A DNA stretch of 64,000 nt. Origin: Thalassospira sp. HF15 (GTDB lineage Bacteria; Pseudomonadota; Alphaproteobacteria; Rhodospirillales; Thalassospiraceae). The notes under the pieces were generated by a model. That model searched no databases. It was not told where the DNA came from and was given only the letters and a program-made list of their open reading frames with translations. A program made the translations under genes and the position numbers. This document shows positions 17,329 to 25,044 of this stretch, piece after piece. How positions within the stretch are numbered: position 1 is the first letter of the stretch; every line of letters starts with the position of its first letter. The DNA is taken from positions 124,001 to 188,000 of the forward strand of contig NZ_JAAVKI010000002.1 in assembly GCF_011806525.1 (NCBI RefSeq), given 5' to 3'.

Positions 17329-18597
17329 CTAATGACCAAAAACCAGCAGACAGAAGCTTAAAGCAGCGCCAAGCACCGGCACCATGATTGGCACCTGAAA
17401 GATATGCGTGCCAACAGGGTCGATGCTGCCTTTGCGTTCGCGCCATTTGACGCGCACCAATGCCAGATTAACCATCACGAATACGGCCAATATCAATTGC
17501 GAGGTCAGCGTTGCCAGCCCGGAGATATCGAAGTTCAGCGCCAAAATAACGATGATAATTGCCACGAGGGCGGTTGCGGTAACGGGGGTTCCTGTTCGTT
17601 CCGGCACATAGGCAAGAATTCGCCCAAGCCGACCCGGAATGGTTCCCTGATCGCCCATGCCGTAAAGAACACGGCTTGCCATGATCACCTGAATAACGAT
17701 GCCGTTGAACGTCGCGATGATCGCAATGGCGCTGACCACGGCTGCCGGTAAATCTGTTACGGCGCCAAACACCAGACCGAGCGGGGCACGCGATGTCGCC
17801 AATTCGTCAAGTGGAACGCTGAGAACCGCGATGGCGGCCACCAGAAAGTAAAGTGATGTCGCGATCACCAGCGTTATGAAAATGGCGCGCGGCATCGTGC
17901 GTTCGGGATCACGTACTTCTTCTGCGATATTGACCATATCTTCAAAGCCAATGAATGCGAAGAAGGCGAGAAGACTGGCACTCAGGACGGTTGCCCATAC
18001 CTCGCCATCCAGGGTATCTGGCACGACGCTTGGCAATTGGCTGATCAGGTCAGGCTGGGTTAAAAACCCGCCTGCGATAATTGCAATCAGGCCGCCGATC
18101 TCGATCACGGTAAATAAGGCGGCGAACGCCACAGATTCGAGGATGCCAATACACGCGATCAGGGCAACAAACAGCAAAATCAAGAGGACCAGCCAGGCGC
18201 GATCGACTTCCACGACGGGGGTCAGGAGTGCCGCAAGATATCCCGCACTCCCCAGACTGATCGTCGCTGATGAAACAATCCCCGCCAGCATGACGATGCA
18301 GCCGACAATGAGGGCGATCATGCGCGACCCAAAGCCAAACTGAACGTAGGCGGATTCACCGGCACTAACTGGCAACCGACCCACAAATTCAGAGAAAGTC
18401 GCCGCAGAAAAGGCCATCACCATAGCGGCCAAACCAAAGGCCATTGGCGCATAAATGCCTGCCTGGGCGGCGGTCTCGCCGATTAGCACATAGATACCCG
18501 CACCAATGGTAACGCCCAAGCCATACAGCACCACCAATATCAAGGACAGGCGCCGCTTTAACTTTGTCGCTCGGGGCTTGGGTACGGTTACAGTCAT
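17329..18597 (-). CDS. APC superfamily amino acid permease
   Basis: A 422-residue inner-membrane transporter with about 12 helices. The first helix carries LYGLGVTIGAGIYVLIG, the G-x-G-I/T-x-G-x-G-I motif of APC transporters, and FIGFEDMVNIAEEVRDPERTMPRAI is the conserved segment between helices 6 and 7. Substrate is probably an amino acid or polyamine. The start at 18597 (MTVTVPKP) fits the family's short N-terminus, though no strong ribosome binding site is visible. A 26-residue longer reading would need an upstream start. It is followed on its 3' side by the accessory island. Confidence 0.9.
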   Translation of the reverse strand: MTVTVPKPRATKLKRRLSLILVVLYGLGVTIGAGIYVLIGETAAQAGIYAPMAFGLAAMVMAFSAATFSEFVGRLPVSAGESAYVQFGFGSRMIALIVGCIVMLAGIVSSATISLGSAGYLAALLTPVVEVDRAWLVLLILLFVALIACIGILESVAFAALFTVIEIGGLIAIIAGGFLTQPDLISQLPSVVPDTLDGEVWATVLSASLLAFFAFIGFEDMVNIAEEVRDPERTMPRAIFITLVIATSLYFLVAAIAVLSVPLDELATSRAPLGLVFGAVTDLPAAVVSAIAIIATFNGIVIQVIMASRVLYGMGDQGTIPGRLGRILAYVPERTGTPVTATALVAIIIVILALNFDISGLATLTSQLILAVFVMVNLALVRVKWRERKGSIDPVGTHIFQVPIMVPVLGAALSFCLLVFGH

Positions 18598-18666
18598 CGT
18601 TGTGCAGCCTTTGTCCAAGACGTGAAATTTAGGGGCGCCCCCTTTTCCCATCCATGGAAAGCGCGG

Positions 18667-20679
18667 TTACTGCTTGCTATTGCCGGAACTGTAACCTTTG
18701 GTGAAGTCGCGCCAGCTTTCATCCTCGCCCACTTTTTTCGAACGTGCGAGTGCGGCCTTGCCAAGGGATCGGACCGGGATGTTCTGGTGGGCATGGAGCA
18801 TGAAATCCCGCCAGAGGGCGGCCGGAAGGGCACCACCGGTGACCTGTTCATCCATCGGGCTGCCATCGTCATTGCCCATCCAGATCCCGGCGACAAGGTC
18901 GGAGCTGTAACCGATAAACCAGGCATCGCGGTAATCCGAGGTCGTGCCGGTCTTGCCCGCCGATGGGCGGTCGATGATGGCGTTGCGCCCGGTGCCCTTG
19001 GACACCACAGCGGCCAGCATGTTGTTCATTTCCCCGGCATGCAGCGGGTTCATCAGACGGCCAGGGAATTCATCGGTGCGCTCATAGAGCACTTCGCCGC
19101 CCTTGCCGGTGATCTTGCTGACCGCGTGCGGGAAGACGGCAAAGCCGCCATTGGCAACAATCGCATAGGCGCCGGTGAGTTCCAGCATCGAAACTTCGCT
19201 GGTGCCCAGTGCCAGACTGGGTTCGGCTTTCAGTTCCGATGAAACCCCCATGTCGCGGGCCTTCTTGATCACCTTGTCGAGTCCGACTTCAAGGGCCAGC
19301 TGCACGGCGATGGTGTTGTTTGAGGTCGCCACCGCATCGCGGATCGACATGGTGCCGTGATGCTTGCGATCAAAGTTGCGCGGTTCCCAGCCATTGATGG
19401 TAATCGGGACATCGCGCATCCAGTCGTTTGACCCATGGCCGTTTTCAAGCCCGGCGAGATAGACAAACAGCTTGAACACCGAGCCCGGCTGACGGCGGGC
19501 CTGTGTGACGCGGTTATACTGGCTTTCATAATAGTCACGCCCGCCGACCATGGCGCGCACCGCCCCGTCAGGCGTCATCGCCAAAAGGGCCGCCTGACCG
19601 ACATGGTGTTCCTTGGCCCCGTTGCTTTCGAGCGCACGATGGAGGTTTTCCTCGGCGATTTCCTGAAGCCTTGAATCAAGCGTGGTGTGCACCAGAAGAT
19701 CCTGATCGACATAGCCGACATAATCACGCACCCGATCAAGCACCCAGTCGGAAAAATACCGAACACCCGGCCCTGCCTGTGCAGAGCGCGTGGTGCGCAC
19801 CCGGGTCTGTTTGGCGCGTTCAGCGCGCGCCTTGGTCAGTGCCCCGGTCGATGCCATGGCCGCCAAAACCACATTGGCACGTTCGGCCGAAAGTTCGGGG
19901 TCGACCATCGGGTTATAGCGACTTGGTGCCTTGGGCAAACCGGCCAGAACGGCGGCCTCATAGAGGTTGAGGCGCCTTGGGTCCGTACCGAAATAATGGC
20001 GGGCCGCGGCATCAATGCCATAAACGCCCGATCCGAAATAAATCCGGTTGAGATAAAGCGACAGGATTTGTTGTTTGTCGAATTTGAATTCCAGCCAGAA
20101 GGCCAGAAGGACCTCTTCGATCTTGCGGCCAAAGGACCGTTCGGGCGACAGGAACAGGTTCTTGGCGAGCTGCTGGGTGATGGTGCTGCCGCCCTCAGCA
20201 ATGCGGCCTGCGGTCAGGTTGGCCCAGGCTGCGCGCGTGATGCCAACGATATCAATCCCGAAATGGTCATAAAAACGGCGGTCTTCAATGGAAACAAAGG
20301 CCTGACCGACATATTCCGGAAGGTCGCGGACCTCGACCGGGTTGCCGTAGCGGTCGCCATAGGCGGCCAGATTCTTGCCATCAATGCTGATGACGCGGAT
20401 GGATGGTTTGCGTTCGCTGGCGACATCAAAGCTGACCTTGTCTGGCAGGCCATACCCGTAATAGGCGACAACGCCGCCGCCCAGAACCATGACCCAGATC
20501 GAGCCCAGAACGATAAATTTGGCAATCGCCTCCGGCCCCGGGATCATATCGCCCAGACGGGCAAAAAGACTGCCTTTCTTGCCTGAGCTTCTGACCCGTT
20601 TTTTGGTCTTTTTGGAACCTTTCGATCCCTTTGATCCCTTACGGACACTTTTTTGTCTTTTGAATTCTCTTTGCGCCAC
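18667..20679 (-). CDS. Class A penicillin-binding protein (PBP1A type), bifunctional
   Basis: A 670-residue peptidoglycan synthase. Basic Lys/Ser-rich cytoplasmic tail (1-45), one membrane helix (about 54-76), GT51 glycosyltransferase with catalytic Glu132 in VSIEDRRFYDHFG and GGSTITQQLAKN, then a transpeptidase with Ser400-x-x-Lys403, Ser453-Asn-Asn455 and Lys576-Thr-Gly578. All catalytic motifs are intact. I take the GTG at 20679 as start because AGGTG lies just upstream. A related gene that has lost these residues lies directly upstream on the same strand, so the two are probably co-expressed. Confidence 0.93.
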   Translation of the reverse strand: MAQREFKRQKSVRKGSKGSKGSKKTKKRVRSSGKKGSLFARLGDMIPGPEAIAKFIVLGSIWVMVLGGGVVAYYGYGLPDKVSFDVASERKPSIRVISIDGKNLAAYGDRYGNPVEVRDLPEYVGQAFVSIEDRRFYDHFGIDIVGITRAAWANLTAGRIAEGGSTITQQLAKNLFLSPERSFGRKIEEVLLAFWLEFKFDKQQILSLYLNRIYFGSGVYGIDAAARHYFGTDPRRLNLYEAAVLAGLPKAPSRYNPMVDPELSAERANVVLAAMASTGALTKARAERAKQTRVRTTRSAQAGPGVRYFSDWVLDRVRDYVGYVDQDLLVHTTLDSRLQEIAEENLHRALESNGAKEHHVGQAALLAMTPDGAVRAMVGGRDYYESQYNRVTQARRQPGSVFKLFVYLAGLENGHGSNDWMRDVPITINGWEPRNFDRKHHGTMSIRDAVATSNNTIAVQLALEVGLDKVIKKARDMGVSSELKAEPSLALGTSEVSMLELTGAYAIVANGGFAVFPHAVSKITGKGGEVLYERTDEFPGRLMNPLHAGEMNNMLAAVVSKGTGRNAIIDRPSAGKTGTTSDYRDAWFIGYSSDLVAGIWMGNDDGSPMDEQVTGGALPAALWRDFMLHAHQNIPVRSLGKAALARSKKVGEDESWRDFTKGYSSGNSKQ

Positions 20680-20855
20680 AAACGCACCTATCGGTCTGGT
20701 CCGGGTTTTGCACACGCAAGCCCACCCATCTTGTGCACGCAATCCCAAATTGCATCCGACAGGCGATCGCGCCGCTTTTTCCGGCGTATTTTAATCATTA
20801 TGTCCCAACCGAGGAGGGAGTCCCCCGTCTCCCCGCTATGCGACTTTTTTATCTA

Positions 20856-22793
20856 TTATGAGCCGTTTGCACTTTCGCGCTGGCCCAATTTCCAGAGGTC
20901 CTTGACACCATCGCCGGCACGCCGGCGTTCGGAAGATGCACGCACCATGGAACGGATGGGCAAACCGTCGTGCGCCTCCAGCATAAATAACCGCCACAAA
21001 GACGCAAGCTCTACCTCACCGCGAACCTCCATGGGGGAGCGATCATCATTGCCCGCCCAGACGGTCGTGATCAGATCGGACGAGAAGCCGACATACCAGG
21101 CATCAGACCGCCCACCGGCAACCGTGCCATAGCCGGCAAAGGGACGATCAAGGCGGACCTGCGGATCGGTCACACTGGCAAACAGAACGTAAGATGCCTG
21201 AATGGCCTCATCGGTCAGGCGTTTTTCCTGCACGGCGTCGACGCGCTGATATACCGGCGGGCTGCTATCTGCGCCAGTATAGGACACCCGGTTGATCAGG
21301 GTCATCTGGGCCGGTTTGCCCGAATTTTGCGGCAGGGCATGGATGGCCGTGACATCACTGATCGTGATTGGGTCAAGCCCGACCACGGTGCGGATATCCG
21401 TTGAAAGCGGGCTCTTGATGCCGATGTCATGGGCATACTGGCGAACATTGAGAAGGCCGTAATGATCGGCCAGATTGGTTGGCACTGTGTTGACATCGCG
21501 CACAAACGCCTCGCGCAGTGAAATCATGCCCTTGTAGTCGTGATCGGGATTAAGCGGCCGCCAGCCGCCCACCGCCATGCGGTTATCGCGGACCCACTGG
21601 GCCGGATCACTGTTTTGGTTAAGCGCATAATAATAGGTCGCGATCTTCATCATCCGCCCGGCAGACCGGCGGACCTCGGTGACGCGGTTGCGCTGGAACG
21701 GGGAATAATCCGACCCGCCAATCAGGGCGCGAATGCGGCCTTCGGGGCTGATCGACAGAAGACCGGTTTGCGCCGCCCCGCGTGGTTCGTTGCGCAATCT
21801 GGCGACTTCGGGGACAACTTCCTGCGCCATGTTCTGGATTGTCCAGTCGATGCTGGTGACGACATCGATATCGCGGCTGCTATAGCCGACAAGATCAGCG
21901 ACTTCTTCGAGCACCATATCCACAAGATAGCCAGACAGGACATTTTCCTCGTACTGGACGTCGAGTTTCGGCTCCAGCAGGGTCAGGGCCGAGACGCGGT
22001 TGATCTCGAGGAATTTGTACTCGGCCATGCGGGCAATAATCTTGTTGGCTTCTTCGGCGGTTTCGCGCGGATAAAACAGCGGATTGAAGGTTTCCGGATC
22101 GCTCATGGCAGCGGCCAGAACCGCGGCCTGATGCAGGCTCATGCGTTCTGCCGGGCCGCCATACCAAAGCCGGGATGCCGCCGAGATGCCGAAAATACCG
22201 CGCCCGACATAGGCGCGTTCAAGGTAGCTGCGCAGAATGGTTTTCTTGCTGAAATTCCATTCCAGCCACAGGGCGACGATAAATTCCTGCATATGGCGGC
22301 CGGGGCCGCTATCCTTGGTCTTGAAGAAGCTGCGCGCGACCTTCATCGTGATCGTCGAACCGGGGCCGCCTTCGGTACTGAAGATGCGGGCAAAATCGAC
22401 ACCCGAGACCCCGAAATGGTCAAAGAAAGTTGGATCAGCCGCAGCAACGAAAACGTTCTGAAGCCGTTCGGGCAAGGTGGTCAGCGAGACGTCCTGGCTA
22501 TAGCGGCCCTTGATGGTTTCAAGCAGCGCCCCGTCATAGCCAAGAATGCGGATTTCCGGGCTGCGGACCATGTTGCGGCTAAGATCAAGGCTGGAGCTGA
22601 TCGAATAGACGAGGCCGAAAATGGTCAGAAACACCACCGACACGCTCAAAACGGTCAGGATCATGCGTTTGCGGCGCTGCCGCCGACGGGCTTCGCGCAG
22701 TTCCTTGTCGGCGATGCGTTTCATCGCCGCCTTGGCAGCTGTTCTGCCGCCTTCGTTGCTTTCGTCTTCGCCGTTTTCGTTTTCTTCTGCCAC
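20856..22793 (-). CDS. Degenerate class A PBP paralogue, both active sites lost
   Basis: A 645-residue protein with the full layout of a class A PBP: charged cytoplasmic tail, helix at about 44-66, GT51-like and transpeptidase-like domains ending in DAWYVGFSSDLITTVWAGNDD. Aligned by eye with the neighbouring intact PBP, the glycosyltransferase Glu is Ala119 (VAAADPTFFDHFG), TITQQLAKN has become TITMKVARSF, the transpeptidase Ser is Arg380 (GRMMK, Lys383 kept), SNN is DVN (433-435) and KTG is YGT (555-557). The frame is open throughout, so the fold is kept under selection and the protein is probably a regulatory or scaffolding pseudoenzyme. Confidence 0.85.
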   Translation of the reverse strand: MAEENENGEDESNEGGRTAAKAAMKRIADKELREARRRQRRKRMILTVLSVSVVFLTIFGLVYSISSSLDLSRNMVRSPEIRILGYDGALLETIKGRYSQDVSLTTLPERLQNVFVAAADPTFFDHFGVSGVDFARIFSTEGGPGSTITMKVARSFFKTKDSGPGRHMQEFIVALWLEWNFSKKTILRSYLERAYVGRGIFGISAASRLWYGGPAERMSLHQAAVLAAAMSDPETFNPLFYPRETAEEANKIIARMAEYKFLEINRVSALTLLEPKLDVQYEENVLSGYLVDMVLEEVADLVGYSSRDIDVVTSIDWTIQNMAQEVVPEVARLRNEPRGAAQTGLLSISPEGRIRALIGGSDYSPFQRNRVTEVRRSAGRMMKIATYYYALNQNSDPAQWVRDNRMAVGGWRPLNPDHDYKGMISLREAFVRDVNTVPTNLADHYGLLNVRQYAHDIGIKSPLSTDIRTVVGLDPITISDVTAIHALPQNSGKPAQMTLINRVSYTGADSSPPVYQRVDAVQEKRLTDEAIQASYVLFASVTDPQVRLDRPFAGYGTVAGGRSDAWYVGFSSDLITTVWAGNDDRSPMEVRGEVELASLWRLFMLEAHDGLPIRSMVRASSERRRAGDGVKDLWKLGQRESANGS

Positions 22794-23187
22794 GCAAAGT
22801 GTCCGTTTTTTGCCCGTGTTTATGTGCCTGTCTGACAGTAAAGCGCCAAGCTGTTAAGAAAGTCCTTTTAACCATACAAACGTATGAGGTGCCCTCCTAA
22901 CGAGCGCTTTGCCCGACCGGCAGTTCCCCGACCGTAAGCCGCCAAAACGGGGGTGTCTGTGATCAATGCTATGGGGGGCGTAAAATTTGCTTGCCAATAC
23001 AGGACCCGATCCACAATAGTCTTCCAAGGGCAGGCGATGGCGTCGCCAGCGTGATCACGATTTAGGACACGCGCCCGAACCATCACCACACATATCCTGA
23101 ACGCCGGGATCTTGCTTTGTCGCTGTTTGCACAAGGGGAGGTCTTCGTCCCTTCTGATGCGCAGCGCGTAAAAGAGGGAACTCGCTT
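22794..23187. other. Divergent intergenic region, no gene seen
   Basis: About 390 bases between the divergent PBP-like and creatinase genes. ATAC-AAAC-GTAT at 22874-22885 is a small palindrome near the PBP side. GAGGGA lies shortly before the creatinase start. A short minus-strand ORF here has no ribosome binding site and no plausible protein character. Promoters for both sides must lie here but I cannot place them. Confidence 0.5.
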
Positions 23188-24390
23188 ATGGATCGTCCGG
23201 AATTTTACCGTTTCCACCAAGGTGACCGCGTGCTGCCGTTCGAGGCCGCGGAATATGACGCCCGTCTTTCGGGCCTGCGCAAGATCATGAATGACGCGGG
23301 TGTTGAAGCCTGCGTTTTCACCTCAATGCACAACATCGCCTATTATTCGGGCTTCTTGTATTGCGCCTTTGGTCGGCCCTACGGCCTTGTCGTGACGCCA
23401 TCCGAAAGTGTCACGATCAGTGCCGGTATCGATGCCGCGCAACCGTGGCGACGCTGCCATGGCGATAACATCACCTATACCGACTGGGCGCGAAACAATT
23501 ACTGGCGCGCCATCCTGTCGGTGACCGGACCGGGCAAGGTGATCGGCTTTGAGGGCGATCATATCAGCCTCGCGCAAAAGGCGCTTTTGGATGAGTTCCT
23601 GAAACCATTCAAAAGCCAGGACATTGCGCCTGCCACCATGCGCCAGCGCATGCATAAATCAGCCGCCGAAATCGCCCTGATCCGCCATGGCGCGCAGGTT
23701 GCCGATGTCGGTGGCTATGCCATCAAGGATGCGATCAGGGAAGGTGTGCGCGAAGTTGATGTTGCCATGGCCGGGCGCGATGCGATGGAACTTGAAATCG
23801 CCAAGCGGTTCCCGGATGCGGAATATCGCGATACCTGGGTGTGGTTCCAGTCCGGCATCAATACCGACGGGGCACATAACCCGGTGACATCGCGTAAACT
23901 TCAGCGCGGCGATATCCTGTCGCTTAATACGTTTCCGATGATTTCGGGCTATTACACAGCGCTTGAACGCACGATGTTTGTCGGCGAGGTCGATGATGCC
24001 AGCCTGAAAATCTGGGAAGCCAATGTGGCCGCCCATGAATATGGCATGAGCCTGCTGAAACCCGGTGCGTCCTGTGCGGACGTGACAGAGCAGATCAACG
24101 CCTTCTTTGAAGAGCGCGATTTGCTGCAATATCGCACCTTTGGTTATGGCCACAGCTTTGGCGTGCTGTCGCATTACTATGGCCGCGAAGCGGGGCTTGA
24201 GCTGCGCGAAGATATCGACACCAAACTTGAACCGGGCATGGTGATCAGCATGGAACCGATGCTGACCATTGCCGAAGGCAATCCGGGGGCCGGTGGATAC
24301 CGCGAACACGACATCCTCGTCATTACCGAAGACGGCAATGAAAACATTACGGGCTATCCCTATGGCCCGGAATTCAACGTTGTCGGCTAA
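23188..24390 (+). CDS. Creatinase (creatine amidinohydrolase)
   Basis: A 400-residue enzyme that hydrolyses creatine to sarcosine and urea. It matches Pseudomonas creatinase over its whole length: TSMHNIAYYSGFLYC, FGRPYGLVVT, WFQSGINTDGAHNPVT with His230 at the position of the catalytic His232, GYGHSFGVLSHYYGREAG, and LEPGMVISMEPM. The fold is the M24 'pita-bread' type, but creatinase needs no metal. The product sarcosine feeds the SoxBDAG oxidase coded convergently next door. No creatininase gene is visible, so the input is creatine itself. Confidence 0.95.
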   Translation: MDRPEFYRFHQGDRVLPFEAAEYDARLSGLRKIMNDAGVEACVFTSMHNIAYYSGFLYCAFGRPYGLVVTPSESVTISAGIDAAQPWRRCHGDNITYTDWARNNYWRAILSVTGPGKVIGFEGDHISLAQKALLDEFLKPFKSQDIAPATMRQRMHKSAAEIALIRHGAQVADVGGYAIKDAIREGVREVDVAMAGRDAMELEIAKRFPDAEYRDTWVWFQSGINTDGAHNPVTSRKLQRGDILSLNTFPMISGYYTALERTMFVGEVDDASLKIWEANVAAHEYGMSLLKPGASCADVTEQINAFFEERDLLQYRTFGYGHSFGVLSHYYGREAGLELREDIDTKLEPGMVISMEPMLTIAEGNPGAGGYREHDILVITEDGNENITGYPYGPEFNVVG

Positions 24391-24415
24391 ATCTTACCCA
24401 ACCCAAATGCACTAA

Positions 24416-24447
24416 AGGCAAGGGCCCGCGAATGCGGGCCCTTGCCT
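24416..24447. terminator. Strong bidirectional terminator
   Basis: Perfect 14-bp stem AGGCAAGGGCCCGC / GCGGGCCCTTGCCT with a GAAT loop, between the convergent creatinase and soxG genes. Confidence 0.9.
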
Positions 24448-24477
24448 AATTTCGATAGTGGATACCTGATAGGTCAG

Positions 24478-25029
24478 TTATTCCGCAGCGAATTCCTTGC
24501 TGCCGGTATACAACAGATCGATGATGTGCAGGGCAAAGGAACGCCAGATATCCATGCGGAAGCTTTGGTCCGCATCACGCCACAGCACGACCGTGACACC
24601 GTCGATCACCGTACGGCAACCGCCGCCGACGGGGATGCTGTCGATGTCGCGCGGGCAGCCGATAGTGAGCAACTCTGCCGCACGATCACCTTCGATCCGG
24701 ACCGTGATTTCACGGGCGGAAACCTCGGTCAGGCTGTGTGTTGCCGACGCATAGACATCGGCACAGGCCGAAACCAACTTATCGGTATCGTCTGTTTTGG
24801 CGATGATCATCCATTCATCCGGGCCAAGGCAGATCGCCTCGGTAGTGCCATTGGCCGCACGTTCACCAACCGTAGTTGGCAAATCAACACCGAGTGCCTT
24901 GGCCACGGTCGGAATGTTGGCCGCACGCAGACGAAGCGAGAAGCGGGCAACCGGTTCCAGCAGGGTCAGCTTGACCGGGCCGGACGCAACGATAGGACCT
25001 GGCGTAAATGCGTGTGTGAGTACCGTCAT
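24478..25029 (-). CDS. soxG: Sarcosine oxidase gamma subunit
   Basis: A 183-residue subunit of the heterotetrameric sarcosine oxidase. It shows the SoxG features CLGPDEWMIIA, SLTEVSAREITVRIEG and the C-terminal FRMDIWRSFALHIIDLL, which resemble part of the folate-binding aminomethyltransferase fold. It is the last gene of soxB-soxD-soxA-soxG, 15 bases after soxA, in the conserved order. A strong terminator follows. Confidence 0.95.
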   Translation of the reverse strand: MTVLTHAFTPGPIVASGPVKLTLLEPVARFSLRLRAANIPTVAKALGVDLPTTVGERAANGTTEAICLGPDEWMIIAKTDDTDKLVSACADVYASATHSLTEVSAREITVRIEGDRAAELLTIGCPRDIDSIPVGGGCRTVIDGVTVVLWRDADQSFRMDIWRSFALHIIDLLYTGSKEFAAE

Positions 25030-25044
25030 TTTTCTGTTCCCCGC

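Noticed and set aside
21540-22835. 431-codon plus-strand ORF opposite the degenerate PBP gene
   Set aside because: Mirrors the codon pattern of the minus-strand gene; composition rich in Arg, His and Gly without any domain.
22868-23134. 88-codon minus-strand ORF upstream of creatinase
   Set aside because: No ribosome binding site, no domain and no fit with neighbours; probably chance.
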